Origin: Variovorax sp. PBL-E5
GTDB lineage: Bacteria; Pseudomonadota; Gammaproteobacteria; Burkholderiales; Burkholderiaceae_C
Reading direction: 5' to 3'
DNA: 64,000 bases
NCBI RefSeq assembly: GCF_901827185.1
Contig: NZ_LR594671.1
Span: 2,852,001-2,916,000 of the forward strand
Numbering within the stretch: the stretch's first letter is position 1; each line of letters begins with the position of its first letter. The position numbers were made by a program, and so were the translations under genes. Of this stretch, positions 45,046-53,511 are shown one piece after another. A model generated the notes under the pieces. That model worked only from the letters and a program-made list of their open reading frames with translations. It made no database searches and was not told the origin of the DNA.

Positions 45046-46236
45046 TCACTTTTCCTGCGGCGTCGGGTTCGGGCTGTTGGCGGGCTGCACGCTGTTGTCG
45101 ATGACCACCGGCGTGTCGTTCTTCAGCTTGATCTGGCCGCTGGTCACGATCCGCTGACCGGCCTCCAGGCCCTTGGTGATCGCGACCTGATCGCCGCGGG
45201 TCGGCCCGGCTTCGACGAAAACCTGGTGCACGACCAGTTGGTCGCCGCCGGCACCGGCCGGTGCGCTTGCCGCACCGGCTGCACTGGGCGCACTCGCTGC
45301 GCTCGCCGGCTGGCCCGGCCTGGCGGCTCCGGCCTTGCTGACGATGAACGCGGTGGAGCCGTAGGGGTTGTAGGTGATGGCGGTCTGCGGCACCGTGAGC
45401 CACTGCTGCGTGTCGCCGACGTCGATCTTCACGTTCGCGAACATGCCCGCCAACAGCTCGCGCTTGGGATTGGCGAGCGTGGCTTCGACCTGCACGTTGC
45501 GCGTGGCCGGATCGACCTTCGGATTGATCGCGTTGATCTTGCCGCTGTAGGTCTGGCCGGGGAAGGTGTCGACGCTGACGTTGACGACCTGCCCGACCGC
45601 GAGTCCGGCCAGTTGCTGCTGGGGCAGCGAGAAGTCGACGTAGATCGGGTCCAGCGTCTGCAGGGTGACCAGCTTGTCGCCGGCGTTCACGTACTGTCCC
45701 GGGTTCAGCGTGGTGATGCCGAGCCGGCCGGCGAAGGGCGCGCGGATGGCCTTCTTGTCGACCGTGGCCGCCTGCTGGGCGACCTGTGCGCGCTTGGCCT
45801 TCAGGTCATTGAGGTCGGCATCGATCTGCGCCTGGCTGACGGCCTGCACCGCAAGCTGCGCCTGGTCGCGCTTGAGCACGATGGCGGCCTGCGCAGCGGC
45901 GGCTTCCAGCGCATGCAGCTGCGCGATGTCGGAATCGGCATTGAGCTGGACCAGCAGCGCGCCGGCCTGGATGTCCTGTCCCGACTTGAAGTGCACGCTG
46001 CGCACCAGGCCCGCGACTTCGGTGCTGAGGTCGGCGCCGCGCACCGGGGTGAGCGTGCCGACGGCGGCCAGCTGCGGACGCCATTGCTGACTCTTCACCT
46101 CGATGACCGTCACGGTCTGCGCGCTCGGCTTGGGGGCCGACGCGATAAGCTGCCTGATCTGCAGGAACTTGCCGAATGCCAGCACGGCAATCAGCAGCAA
46201 CACGCAGCCGATCATGATGATCATGCGCTTCGTCAT
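45046..46236 (-). CDS. RND efflux periplasmic adaptor subunit
   Basis: A 396-residue membrane fusion protein. The N-terminal hydrophobic anchor (IIMIGCVLLLIAVLAFGKFL) is not followed by a clear lipobox. It has a lipoyl/hairpin region, with a coiled coil around residues 105-150, then a beta-barrel region (DFSLPQQQLAGLAVGQ, NPKVDPATRNVQVEATL). A low-complexity Ala/Pro/Ser insert at about 305-335 is unusual. It lies 13 bp upstream of the pump gene. Confidence 0.93.
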   Translation of the reverse strand: MTKRMIIMIGCVLLLIAVLAFGKFLQIRQLIASAPKPSAQTVTVIEVKSQQWRPQLAAVGTLTPVRGADLSTEVAGLVRSVHFKSGQDIQAGALLVQLNADSDIAQLHALEAAAAQAAIVLKRDQAQLAVQAVSQAQIDADLNDLKAKRAQVAQQAATVDKKAIRAPFAGRLGITTLNPGQYVNAGDKLVTLQTLDPIYVDFSLPQQQLAGLAVGQVVNVSVDTFPGQTYSGKINAINPKVDPATRNVQVEATLANPKRELLAGMFANVKIDVGDTQQWLTVPQTAITYNPYGSTAFIVSKAGAARPGQPASAASAPSAAGAASAPAGAGGDQLVVHQVFVEAGPTRGDQVAITKGLEAGQRIVTSGQIKLKNDTPVVIDNSVQPANSPNPTPQEK

Positions 46237-46264
46237 GAGGGGGTTCTCCTGGGGGTCGGGGTCG

Positions 46265-47788
46265 TCAATTCTTGGGGGCGGCCGAGGCGTCGGCGAGTTC
46301 GCTGCGGTTCCACCAGCCGCCGCCCAGCGCCTGGAACAGCGCGGCCGTGTCGGCGTAGCGCGCGGCCTGCGCCTGCACCAGTGCCGTGTGGGTCTGCAGG
46401 TAGGCCTGCTGCGCGGTCAACAGCTGCACATAGCTCACCGCGCCGGCGCGGAATTGCTGCGTCGTCAGGTCGAGCGACTGCTTCGCGATGGCTTCGGCGT
46501 CGGACTGCGACTTGAGCGTGGCGGCATCGAACTCGAGCGCGCGCAGCGCATCGGCGACGTTCTGGAATGCCGTCAGCACGGTGCCCTGGTATTGCGCCGC
46601 GGCGGAATCGAAGGCGGCGATCGCGGCGCGGCGCTGCGCATTGAGCGCGCCGCCGTGGAAGATGGGCTGCGTCAGGCCACCGGCCAGGCTCCAGAAGTCC
46701 CAGCCGCTGCCGAACAGGTTGCGTGCCCGGGTCGCCGTGCTGCCGTAGCTCGCGGTGAGCTGGAGCTGTGGATAGAGGTTGGCGGTGGCCACGCCGATCT
46801 GCGCGCTGGCCTCGTGCAGCAGCGCCTCGCTGGCGCGCACGTCCGGCCGCTGGCGTGCCAGCTCGGAGGGCAGCGAGAGCGGCAGCGTGGCCGGCAGGTT
46901 CAGGCTGGCGAGATCGAACTCGGGCAGCCCGGCCTCGCTGGGCAGGCGTCCTGCATAGACGGCGAGCTGATGGCGGGTCTGCGCGAGGCTCTTTTCGATC
47001 GCCGGCAGCGTTGCCAGGGTCTGCGCGACCTGCGTGCGCTGCGCCAGCACGATCGACTTGGGCGTCGCGCCGGTGGCGAACTGCTTTTCGATCACATCCA
47101 GTTGCTGCTGTTGCGCAGCCAACACCTCGCGCGTGGCCTGCAATTGGGCGCGCAGCGACGCGTCCTTGATCGCCGTCGTGACCAGGTTGCCGGTGAGCGT
47201 GAGATACACCGCCTCGACCTGGTAGCGCTGCGCATCCACCGCGGCCTGCGCGCCTTCCAGTTGGCGGCGCACGCCGCCGAACACATCGACGGTGTACGAG
47301 ACATTGACCGAGGCGTTGTACAGCGTCAGCAGCTGGCCGCCCGCCACCTGGGTCTGGATGGCGGAGGCGCGTTCGCGCTCGACGCCGAGCTGTGCATCGA
47401 CGGACGGCAGACTCAGCTTGCCCGATTGCGCGTTGTAGTTTTCCTGTGCCTGGCGCAGCGCGGCCTGGGCCGATGCGAGGGTCGGGCTGTGCGCGAGTGC
47501 GCTGCGGATCAGCTGGTCCAGCGGCTCGGAGTGAAACACCGTCCACCATTGCGCCGGGATGTCCATGCCTTTGGCCCATTCCTGCGCCGGGCCTGCGCTG
47601 CCGGGCGCTTCGGCCGTCCTGGCCGGCAGCGGGCCGGGGGTGTAGTCAGGCCCCTGGGCCGCCGGTGGAAGCTCGGGCGTCTTGAAATCGGGCCCGACCG
47701 CGCAGCCGGCCAGGGCCAGCGCCGCAGCCAATGCGGTGACTCTTTGCGAATGCCGCCACCTTGCGGGCGCCGTGTTTGCGTTGCTCAT
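46265..47788 (-). CDS. Efflux outer membrane lipoprotein (NodT/OprM family)
   Basis: A 507-residue outer-membrane channel. The signal peptide ends in a lipobox (ALALAGC), so it is a lipoprotein. The repeated alpha-hairpin segments and conserved LYNASVNVSYTVDVFGGVRR and SELARQRPDVRASEALL mark the NodT family. The start at 47788 is preceded by GAGAAGG. First gene of the RND operon and divergent from a MarR regulator. Confidence 0.93.
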   Translation of the reverse strand: MSNANTAPARWRHSQRVTALAAALALAGCAVGPDFKTPELPPAAQGPDYTPGPLPARTAEAPGSAGPAQEWAKGMDIPAQWWTVFHSEPLDQLIRSALAHSPTLASAQAALRQAQENYNAQSGKLSLPSVDAQLGVERERASAIQTQVAGGQLLTLYNASVNVSYTVDVFGGVRRQLEGAQAAVDAQRYQVEAVYLTLTGNLVTTAIKDASLRAQLQATREVLAAQQQQLDVIEKQFATGATPKSIVLAQRTQVAQTLATLPAIEKSLAQTRHQLAVYAGRLPSEAGLPEFDLASLNLPATLPLSLPSELARQRPDVRASEALLHEASAQIGVATANLYPQLQLTASYGSTATRARNLFGSGWDFWSLAGGLTQPIFHGGALNAQRRAAIAAFDSAAAQYQGTVLTAFQNVADALRALEFDAATLKSQSDAEAIAKQSLDLTTQQFRAGAVSYVQLLTAQQAYLQTHTALVQAQAARYADTAALFQALGGGWWNRSELADASAAPKN

Positions 47789-47983
47789 GACCTTCTCCGT
47801 ATGGGAGCGATGGCGCGACTGTGCTGCCCTGTGCGCCCCGTGGCGAGCGCAATGCGACGAAATGCATCCAGCGAACGCAAGATGCCGCCGGGACCGATGG
47901 CTGGCTGATGCGGGGCACTGATTGCCTTCACCGGAACATCGCATTGACTTGATAAAGCGGCAATCGGCCCCTTCGGGGCAGCG

Positions 47984-48017
47984 ATATTCTGCCCAGAATA
48001 TACTGCGCAACTGCGCA
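47984..48017. promoter_or_regulatory. Putative MarR operator between RND operon and regulator gene
   Basis: ATATTCTG-CC-CAGAATAT (47984-48001) is a perfect 18-bp palindrome. It is followed at once by a tandem 8-bp repeat, ACTGCGCA twice (48002-48017), each copy containing the palindrome TGCGCA. TATACT (47999-48004) could be a -10 for the regulator gene, whose ATG is at 48023. The position suggests a binding site for the divergent MarR protein controlling itself and the efflux operon. Confidence 0.6.
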
Positions 48018-48022
48018 TTATC

Positions 48023-48511
48023 ATGACAAGCTCAAAGGGTTCTCCCGACAGCGTGGCGGACGTTCGGCGCGGAGTTTTCCGCCTGGCACGCCGCTTGCGC
48101 GCCGAACTCGCGGCAGACGCCCTGAGCGCCAACAAGATCGGCATGATGAGCTATCTGCAGCGACATGGGCCCAAGACGCTCAGCGAGCTTGCTGCCGCGG
48201 AATGCCAGCAGCCTCAGTCGCTGACGCGCGCACTGGCGGAACTGCGCGAGGCCGGCATGATCGTGCGCAAGCGAAGCCAGGACGATCGACGCCGCTTCTT
48301 CATCTCGATCACCGAGGCCGGGCGCGCGACGCTCGACCAGGACATGGTCCGATGCGACAGCTGGCTGTCCGCGGCCCTCAAGCAATTGAACGAGACCGAG
48401 CGCAAGGTGCTCGGCATGGCGAGCCCGCTGATGGAGCGACTCGCGGACAGTGCCCCGGCCGATCATGTCGTGCCGCCGCATGCGGCAAAAGGCCGGCGCG
48501 GTCGCGATTGA
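48023..48511 (+). CDS. MarR family transcriptional regulator of the RND operon
   Basis: A 162-residue MarR-type winged helix. TLSELAAAECQQPQSLTRALAELREAGM is the recognition region, followed by the wing RKRSQDDRRRFFISITEAGRA. A C-terminal dimerisation helix and a basic tail follow. It is divergent from the efflux operon with 234 bp between starts and a perfect palindrome just before its ATG, so it is the likely repressor of both. The effector is unknown. Confidence 0.88.
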   Translation: MTSSKGSPDSVADVRRGVFRLARRLRAELAADALSANKIGMMSYLQRHGPKTLSELAAAECQQPQSLTRALAELREAGMIVRKRSQDDRRRFFISITEAGRATLDQDMVRCDSWLSAALKQLNETERKVLGMASPLMERLADSAPADHVVPPHAAKGRRGRD

Positions 48512-48548
48512 GGCACTCGCCGGTCTCTCCGCGCCAGCCGCCGCTCGG

Positions 48549-48649
48549 CGGGATGTTCGAGATACCGAACATCCCGTACGGACAAACCCGCAGCCGCACG
48601 CAAATGGCGCAATTGTTCGAAATCGCGAACATTATTTCGCATGAGCGAA
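48549..48649. promoter_or_regulatory. Paired inverted repeats upstream of the Bug receptor/acyl-CoA ligase cluster
   Basis: Site 1 (48549-48576) has arms CGGGATGTTCG and CGAACATCCCG around 6 bp. Site 2 (48614-48631) has TGTTCG and CGAACA around 6 bp. Their centres are exactly 60 bp apart, placing both on about the same helix face. A third weaker palindrome, TTCGC-ATGA-GCGAA, lies at 48636-48649. The shared core TGTTCG-N6-CGAACA looks like a dimeric regulator operator, with looping possible. No obvious cognate regulator is adjacent except the MarR gene upstream. Confidence 0.6.
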
Positions 48650-48683
48650 TAAATTATCCGGCACTCCACACGAGGACCTGTGC

Positions 48684-49667
48684 ATGAAATCCCCACTCCG
48701 GCGCTCGATCACGCTGGCGGCCCTGTCCGCCGGCGCATTGGCGGCGCTGCCCATCGCCCACGCGCAGACCGATTGGCCTGCGCGGCCCGTCACCTTTCTC
48801 GAACCCTACGGCCCGGGCACGACGCTCGACGCCATTACCCGCGTCCTCGCCGAACGGCTCGGCACGCAATGGAAGGTGCCGGTGATTGTCGATCACAAGC
48901 CAGGTGCCAACGGCGTCATCGGCACCGACTACGTGGCCCGCGCGGCAGCGGACGGCTACACGGTCCTGTTCACCGGACCCGGCCACTACACCAACGAGGT
49001 GCTGATGGGCAAGGTGCCCTACGACGTGGGCCGCGACTTCAAGCCGGTCGCCCGCCTGGCCAGCGTGATGCTGGTGCTGGTCGTGCCGACCAACTCGCCC
49101 TTTCATTCGGTGAAGGAACTGGTCGACCATGCGAAGAAGAACCCGGGCAAGCTCACCTACTCGAGCGGCGGCAGCGGCAGTTCGCAGCATCTCGCCGCGG
49201 CCTCGTTCCAGCAGGTGGCGGGCATTGAGCTGATGCACGTGCCCTACAAGACGCAGAGCGCCGCGGTCATCGACATCATCAGCGGCGAGGTCAACTTCGG
49301 CTTCGCCGCGCTCACCACGGCCGCGGCGCAGCTCAAGGGCGGCAAGCTGCGGGCACTGGCGGTCACCGGCCCGCGCCGCTCGCAGGCGCTGCCCGATCTG
49401 CCGACCGTGGCCGAACTCGGCTATCCGGGCTGGGAGTACTTCTCCTTCAACGCCGTCTTCGTGCCGACGGCAACGCCCGACGAGGTCGTGCGCAGGATTT
49501 CCGACGGGCTGTCCGCGCAGATGCGCTCGCCGGCCATGGCCGACCTGGCACGTGCGCAGGGCTTCGAGAACGACTTCGCGGACGTCAGGGCATGGAGCGC
49601 CGCGCAGGCCAGCGAGCGCAAGAAATGGCAGGACCTGATCCGTGTCAGCGGGGCGAAGCTGGAATGA
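48684..49667 (+). CDS. Bug family tripartite tricarboxylate transporter substrate-binding protein
   Basis: A 327-residue periplasmic receptor. The signal peptide ends near AHAQ and the mature protein starts with the Bug motif WPARPVTFLEPYGPGTTLDAITR. GANGVIGTDYVARAAADGYT, PYDVGRDFKPVARL, HVPYKTQSAAVID and LRALAVTG-RRSQALPDLPTVAELGYPG are typical. No TctA/TctB membrane genes accompany it, as is usual for the many orphan Bug proteins in Burkholderiales. It overlaps the ligase gene by 4 bp, so the ligand is probably the acid that ligase activates. Confidence 0.93.
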   Translation: MKSPLRRSITLAALSAGALAALPIAHAQTDWPARPVTFLEPYGPGTTLDAITRVLAERLGTQWKVPVIVDHKPGANGVIGTDYVARAAADGYTVLFTGPGHYTNEVLMGKVPYDVGRDFKPVARLASVMLVLVVPTNSPFHSVKELVDHAKKNPGKLTYSSGGSGSSQHLAAASFQQVAGIELMHVPYKTQSAAVIDIISGEVNFGFAALTTAAAQLKGGKLRALAVTGPRRSQALPDLPTVAELGYPGWEYFSFNAVFVPTATPDEVVRRISDGLSAQMRSPAMADLARAQGFENDFADVRAWSAAQASERKKWQDLIRVSGAKLE

Positions 49668-51331
49668 CGGCCTTTCCCGACCGGCTCGACTTTGATGCGC
49701 GCACCGCCGACCTCCACCAGGTCCTCGCGGCCAAAGCGCGGACATGGGGCGACAAGACCTTCATGACCTGGCTGCCCACGGGCGCCGCCACCAGCTATGC
49801 GCAGATCGACGAAAGGACCTCTCGCATCGGCGGCGGCCTGGCGGCGCATGGCATCGCGGCCCGCAGCCACGTCGCGGTGCTCATGGAGAACTGCCCCGAG
49901 CAACTCCTCGCCATCTGGGGCCCCTGCCGCTCGGGCTACGTGACCGTGCCGGTGAATGCTGCGGCCAAGGGACAACTGCTCGCCTACTTCCTGAACCACT
50001 CGGACAGCGCTGCGCTGATCGTCGAGGAGCGGCTGCTGCAGCGCTTCATCGACATCTGCGAGACCGTGCCCGGCGTGAAGCAGGTGTTCGTGGTGCGCGT
50101 GGAGCGGCCGGACAGCGATGCCCCTGTCCCCGCCTGGACACCCGGCAGCACGCTCGCGTCCGGCGCCGCCGTGCATGACTTCGCGCACTTGCTGGCCGCC
50201 GAGCCCGAGGTGGCGCAGCCGCCGCGCTTCAGCGACCTCGCGATGCTGATGTTCACCTCCGGCACGACCGGGCCCTCGAAGGCCATCATGTTCAGCCACG
50301 CCCAGCTCATCTACTGGGGGACCGACGTCGCCTTCCATCACGAGTACACGCCGCAGGACATCGCCTATGTGTTCCTGCCGCTGTTCCATGGCAATGCGCT
50401 GCTGGGCAGCACCATGGGCTCGCTCATGGCCGGCTCGGCGATCGCATTGGCGCCGCGCTTTTCGGTCAGCAGGTTCTGGCAGCACATCCGCGAGAGCGGC
50501 GCGACCGTCTTCAACGGTGTCGGTGCGGTGACCAACTTCCTGTGGAAGCATCCGCCCTCGCCGCAGGACCGCAGCCACACGGTGCGGCGCTGCCATCTGG
50601 CGCCCGTGCCCGGCTTCGCCAAGGGCTTCGAAGAACGCTTCGGCATGCAGATCATGAGCGCCTTCGGCCTCACCGACTACTGCCTGGGATCGGCCTACAA
50701 CACGCGAAGCCGGCGCGACAAGCTCGGCTCCTGCGGCCTGCCGCGCGCGGGCGTCGAGGTGCGCATCGTCGACGCCGACGACTTCGACGTGCCGCCCGGA
50801 ACGCCGGGCGAGATCCTCCTGCGCAACAACAATCCGTGGGGCGCCTCGCTCGGCTACTACAGGCAAGCCGAAGCCACCGTCGCGAGCCGGCGCAATCTGT
50901 GGTTCCACACCGGCGACCGAGGCTTCCGCGACGAAGACGGCTACGTCTGGTACACCGACCGCATCAAGGACGCGATCCGCCGGCGCGGCGAGAACATCTC
51001 GGCCTTCGAGGTGGAAGAAGTGATCCGCACCCATCCCGCCGTCGCCGACGTGGCCGTGTATCCGGTGTGCGCGGAGTCGAGCGAGGACGAGGTCGCCGCC
51101 ACCATCACGCTGCGCGCCGGCATGGAAGGCGACTTCAGCCACGAGTCCCTGCTCATGCATTGCAACCGCAACCTCGCGTACTTCATGGTGCCGCGCTACA
51201 TCGAGGTGGCCGAGGACATGCCCGCCACGCTGAGCCAGAAGATCGAGAAGTACAAGCTGCGCCAGAAGGCCGAAGCCAATCTTGGCGCATTCTGGGACCG
51301 CGAACGCGCCGGCATCCAGGTGACGCGCTGA
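49664..51331 (+). CDS. AMP-dependent acyl-CoA synthetase/ligase
   Basis: A 555-residue adenylate-forming enzyme. The P-loop-like MFTSGTTGPSKAIMFSH motif, the GLTDYCLGS A5-type region, FHTGDRGFRDEDGYVWYTDR and the terminal catalytic lysine in SQKIEKYKLRQ are all visible. It most resembles CaiC-like carnitine/crotonobetaine CoA ligases and long-chain acyl ligases. It activates an unknown carboxylic acid. The start at 49664 overlaps the receptor stop (ATGA). Confidence 0.9.
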   Translation: MTAFPDRLDFDARTADLHQVLAAKARTWGDKTFMTWLPTGAATSYAQIDERTSRIGGGLAAHGIAARSHVAVLMENCPEQLLAIWGPCRSGYVTVPVNAAAKGQLLAYFLNHSDSAALIVEERLLQRFIDICETVPGVKQVFVVRVERPDSDAPVPAWTPGSTLASGAAVHDFAHLLAAEPEVAQPPRFSDLAMLMFTSGTTGPSKAIMFSHAQLIYWGTDVAFHHEYTPQDIAYVFLPLFHGNALLGSTMGSLMAGSAIALAPRFSVSRFWQHIRESGATVFNGVGAVTNFLWKHPPSPQDRSHTVRRCHLAPVPGFAKGFEERFGMQIMSAFGLTDYCLGSAYNTRSRRDKLGSCGLPRAGVEVRIVDADDFDVPPGTPGEILLRNNNPWGASLGYYRQAEATVASRRNLWFHTGDRGFRDEDGYVWYTDRIKDAIRRRGENISAFEVEEVIRTHPAVADVAVYPVCAESSEDEVAATITLRAGMEGDFSHESLLMHCNRNLAYFMVPRYIEVAEDMPATLSQKIEKYKLRQKAEANLGAFWDRERAGIQVTR

Positions 51332-51350
51332 ACATCCCGAAAGGATCCTC

Positions 51351-52142
51351 TTGAGAACCAAAGCCAAGCCGAGCACCGCGATCGCGCGCTCGGATGCCCA
51401 GAGCATCTTCGTGCGCGAAGTCAACCTCGTGGAAGACATCATCGGCGAGATGAGCTTCACCGAGATGTTCCTGCTGCAGCTGATCGGCACGCGACCGACA
51501 CCAGCACAGGTGCGCATCCTCGACACCGTGCTGGTCACCCTGATGGAACACGGCATCACGCCGAGCGTCATCGCCACGCGGCTGATCTACCACTCGGCGC
51601 CCGATGCGCTGCAGGCGGCGGTCGCGGCCGGCCTGCTCGGCGTGGGCACGACCTTCATCGGCACCATGGAAGGATGCGCCGCGCTGCTGGAAGAAATCCT
51701 CGCCGCACCCGAGGGCATGGAAGCCCGCGCGCGCGCCATCGCCGAGCGCCAGCATGCGGCACGCAGGCCGGTGCACGGATTCGGCCATCCGCATCACAAG
51801 CCCGACGATCCGCGCTCGCCCAAGATGCTGGCCGTGGCCGAACGCGAAGGCGTGCCCGGGCGCCACATCGCCGCATTGCGCATGCTCTCGGTGCAGGTCG
51901 ACGCGGTCTACGGCAGGCACCTGACGATCAACGCCACCGGCGCCACCGCGGCCCTGCTGGGCGAGATCGGCATTCCGCAGAAGGTCATGCGCGGCGTGGC
52001 CGTGGTGAGCCGCTCCGCCGGCCTGGTCGGCCACATCCTGGAAGAAAGCCGCAACCCGTCGGGCGCGTACATCTGGGAGACGGTGGACGAGTCGATTCCC
52101 TATGCGCCCGATGCGTCGACGCAAGACACGAAGAAGGCCTGA
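51351..52142 (+). CDS. Citryl-CoA lyase / citrate synthase-like protein
   Basis: A 263-residue protein covering only the small and C-terminal parts of the citrate synthase fold. FVREVNLVEDIIGEMSFTEMFLLQLIGTRP starts the domain, and PVHGFGHPHHKPDDPRS carries the histidine region homologous to the citrate synthase active site. Such short forms are named citryl-CoA lyases and probably cleave or form 3-hydroxyacyl-CoA thioesters. The start is TTG at 51351 with AAAGGAT upstream. It follows the ligase gene by 19 bp, so it probably acts on the CoA ester made there. Confidence 0.85.
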   Translation: MRTKAKPSTAIARSDAQSIFVREVNLVEDIIGEMSFTEMFLLQLIGTRPTPAQVRILDTVLVTLMEHGITPSVIATRLIYHSAPDALQAAVAAGLLGVGTTFIGTMEGCAALLEEILAAPEGMEARARAIAERQHAARRPVHGFGHPHHKPDDPRSPKMLAVAEREGVPGRHIAALRMLSVQVDAVYGRHLTINATGATAALLGEIGIPQKVMRGVAVVSRSAGLVGHILEESRNPSGAYIWETVDESIPYAPDASTQDTKKA

Positions 52143-52144
52143 GC

Positions 52145-52969
52145 GTGCAAATCAGAAAAATCGCGGGCGCCCTCGGCGCAGAACTCTCGGGCATCGACCT
52201 GCGGCAAGGCATGGACGCCACGCGGGCCGCCGAGGTGCGCCAGGCCCTGCTCGACCACCAGGTGATCTTCATGCGCAACCAGGACCTGACGCCGCAGCAG
52301 TTCCTGGATTTCGCCAGGTCCATGGGCGAGCCGATCGAGTACCCGTTCGTGAAGGGCGTGGAAGGTTTTCCCTTCATCATCGAAGTGAAGAAGCTCAAGT
52401 GCGAGACATCGAATTTCGGCGGCATCTGGCATTCGGACACAACGTACCTGGACGAGCCGCCGATGGGCTCGATGCTGCTGTCGCGCGAAGTGCCACCCTA
52501 TGGCGGCGACACGCTGTTCGCCAACCAGTACCTTGCCTACGACACGCTGTCGGCGGAGATGAAGCGCGTCATCGATCCGATGATCGGCATCAGCACATCG
52601 AGCAAGGCAGACATCTCGCGCACCCGCGAAGACCGCATCAAGTCGGACGGCAAGACCGAGAACCTGCGCGAATACCGTGCGGAGCATCCGGTCGTGCGCA
52701 CGCATCCCGAGACGGGCCGCAAGGCGCTGTACGTGAACACCGCGCACACCGCGGGCATCAAGGGCATGACCGACGAAGAAAGCGCGCCGCTGCTGCACTT
52801 CCTGTTCGAGCACCAGGTCAGGCCCGAATTCACCTGCCGCTGGGCCTGGGAATCCAACACCATCGCGTTCTGGGACAACCGCTGCGCACAACACAACCCG
52901 GTGAACGACTACCACGGGTTCCAGCGGGTGATGCAACGGATCACGCTGAAGGGGACGAAGCCGGTCTGA
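52145..52969 (+). CDS. TauD/TfdA family Fe(II)/2-oxoglutarate dioxygenase
   Basis: A 274-residue oxygenase of the double-stranded beta-helix fold. The iron site begins with IWHSDTTYLDEPP (HxD) and closes with the His in NPVNDYHGFQRVMQR. The 2-oxoglutarate-binding arginine is likely in that last segment. TauD/TfdA enzymes hydroxylate small organic acids, often releasing a leaving group next to heteroatoms. The start is GTG at 52145, two bases after the preceding stop. It completes the cluster of receptor, ligase and lyase. Confidence 0.9.
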   Translation: MQIRKIAGALGAELSGIDLRQGMDATRAAEVRQALLDHQVIFMRNQDLTPQQFLDFARSMGEPIEYPFVKGVEGFPFIIEVKKLKCETSNFGGIWHSDTTYLDEPPMGSMLLSREVPPYGGDTLFANQYLAYDTLSAEMKRVIDPMIGISTSSKADISRTREDRIKSDGKTENLREYRAEHPVVRTHPETGRKALYVNTAHTAGIKGMTDEESAPLLHFLFEHQVRPEFTCRWAWESNTIAFWDNRCAQHNPVNDYHGFQRVMQRITLKGTKPV

Positions 52970-53020
52970 AGGTTCCGACGCGCAATTCGAGGGGCTACAA
53001 CTCGTCCTGCGGAATGAACG

Positions 53021-53290
53021 GCCCCAGCCAGCCTGCAGCAGGTCATGGATATGGGGCCAGTAGCCGACGTAGACCCAGGGCTCGTCGGTCGATGCGAGCG
53101 AGTTCGTGAGCAGCGCGACCTGGATGCCCGCGGCCTGCGCCTGCGCCAGGCTCGCCACGGCCGCATCGAAGGGCGCGAAGTACGGCGACACCATCTTGAT
53201 GTTCGACTGCGCGGTCCTGAACCAGCGGATCACGCCTTCCGTCACGGTGCCCTTGATCGAGTTCTCGCGTTCGAGGCGCCACAGTGCGGG
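53021..53290 (-). pseudogene. Phospholipase D / cardiolipin synthase family remnant
   Basis: On the minus strand a run of about 90 codons reads ENSIKGTVTEGVIRWFRTAQ, then MVSPYFAPFD, LLTNSLASTDEPWVYVGY and LLQAG. These match the C-terminal HKD-type domain of PLD/ClsC-like proteins (LTNSLASTD is a hallmark). No catalytic HKD motif remains, the upstream part of the gene is missing, and the similarity ends abruptly near 53021 before unrelated sequence. It is a decayed fragment with no function expected, probably left by the event that brought the TauD cluster and the nitronate monooxygenase together. Confidence 0.7.
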
Positions 53291-53511
53291 CCAGCGGATG
53301 GTGCCCCTTCGATCTCGAGGCGACGCCTCGGCCGCGTGTCATCACCATGTCATCCACCTTGCAGCTCGGTCGCCGGGCCGTCCCGCCCGAGATCGGGCGT
53401 GCCGTGCCGCCCGACCTTGGAGACTCCGGGAAAGTATGCCGCGGACACCGGCTGTGCGTGGCGCACCTCAGGCCATCCTCTGCATCCCGCGTCGCCTGTG
53501 CGCGCTGAGTT
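53291..53511. other. Non-coding stretch between PLD remnant and nitronate monooxygenase
   Basis: About 220 bp with no credible gene. It has GC-rich inverted segments (CCCGCCCGAGATCGGGCG near 53387-53404) but no repeat copy elsewhere in the window. It may contain further decayed sequence from the same rearrangement. Confidence 0.4.
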
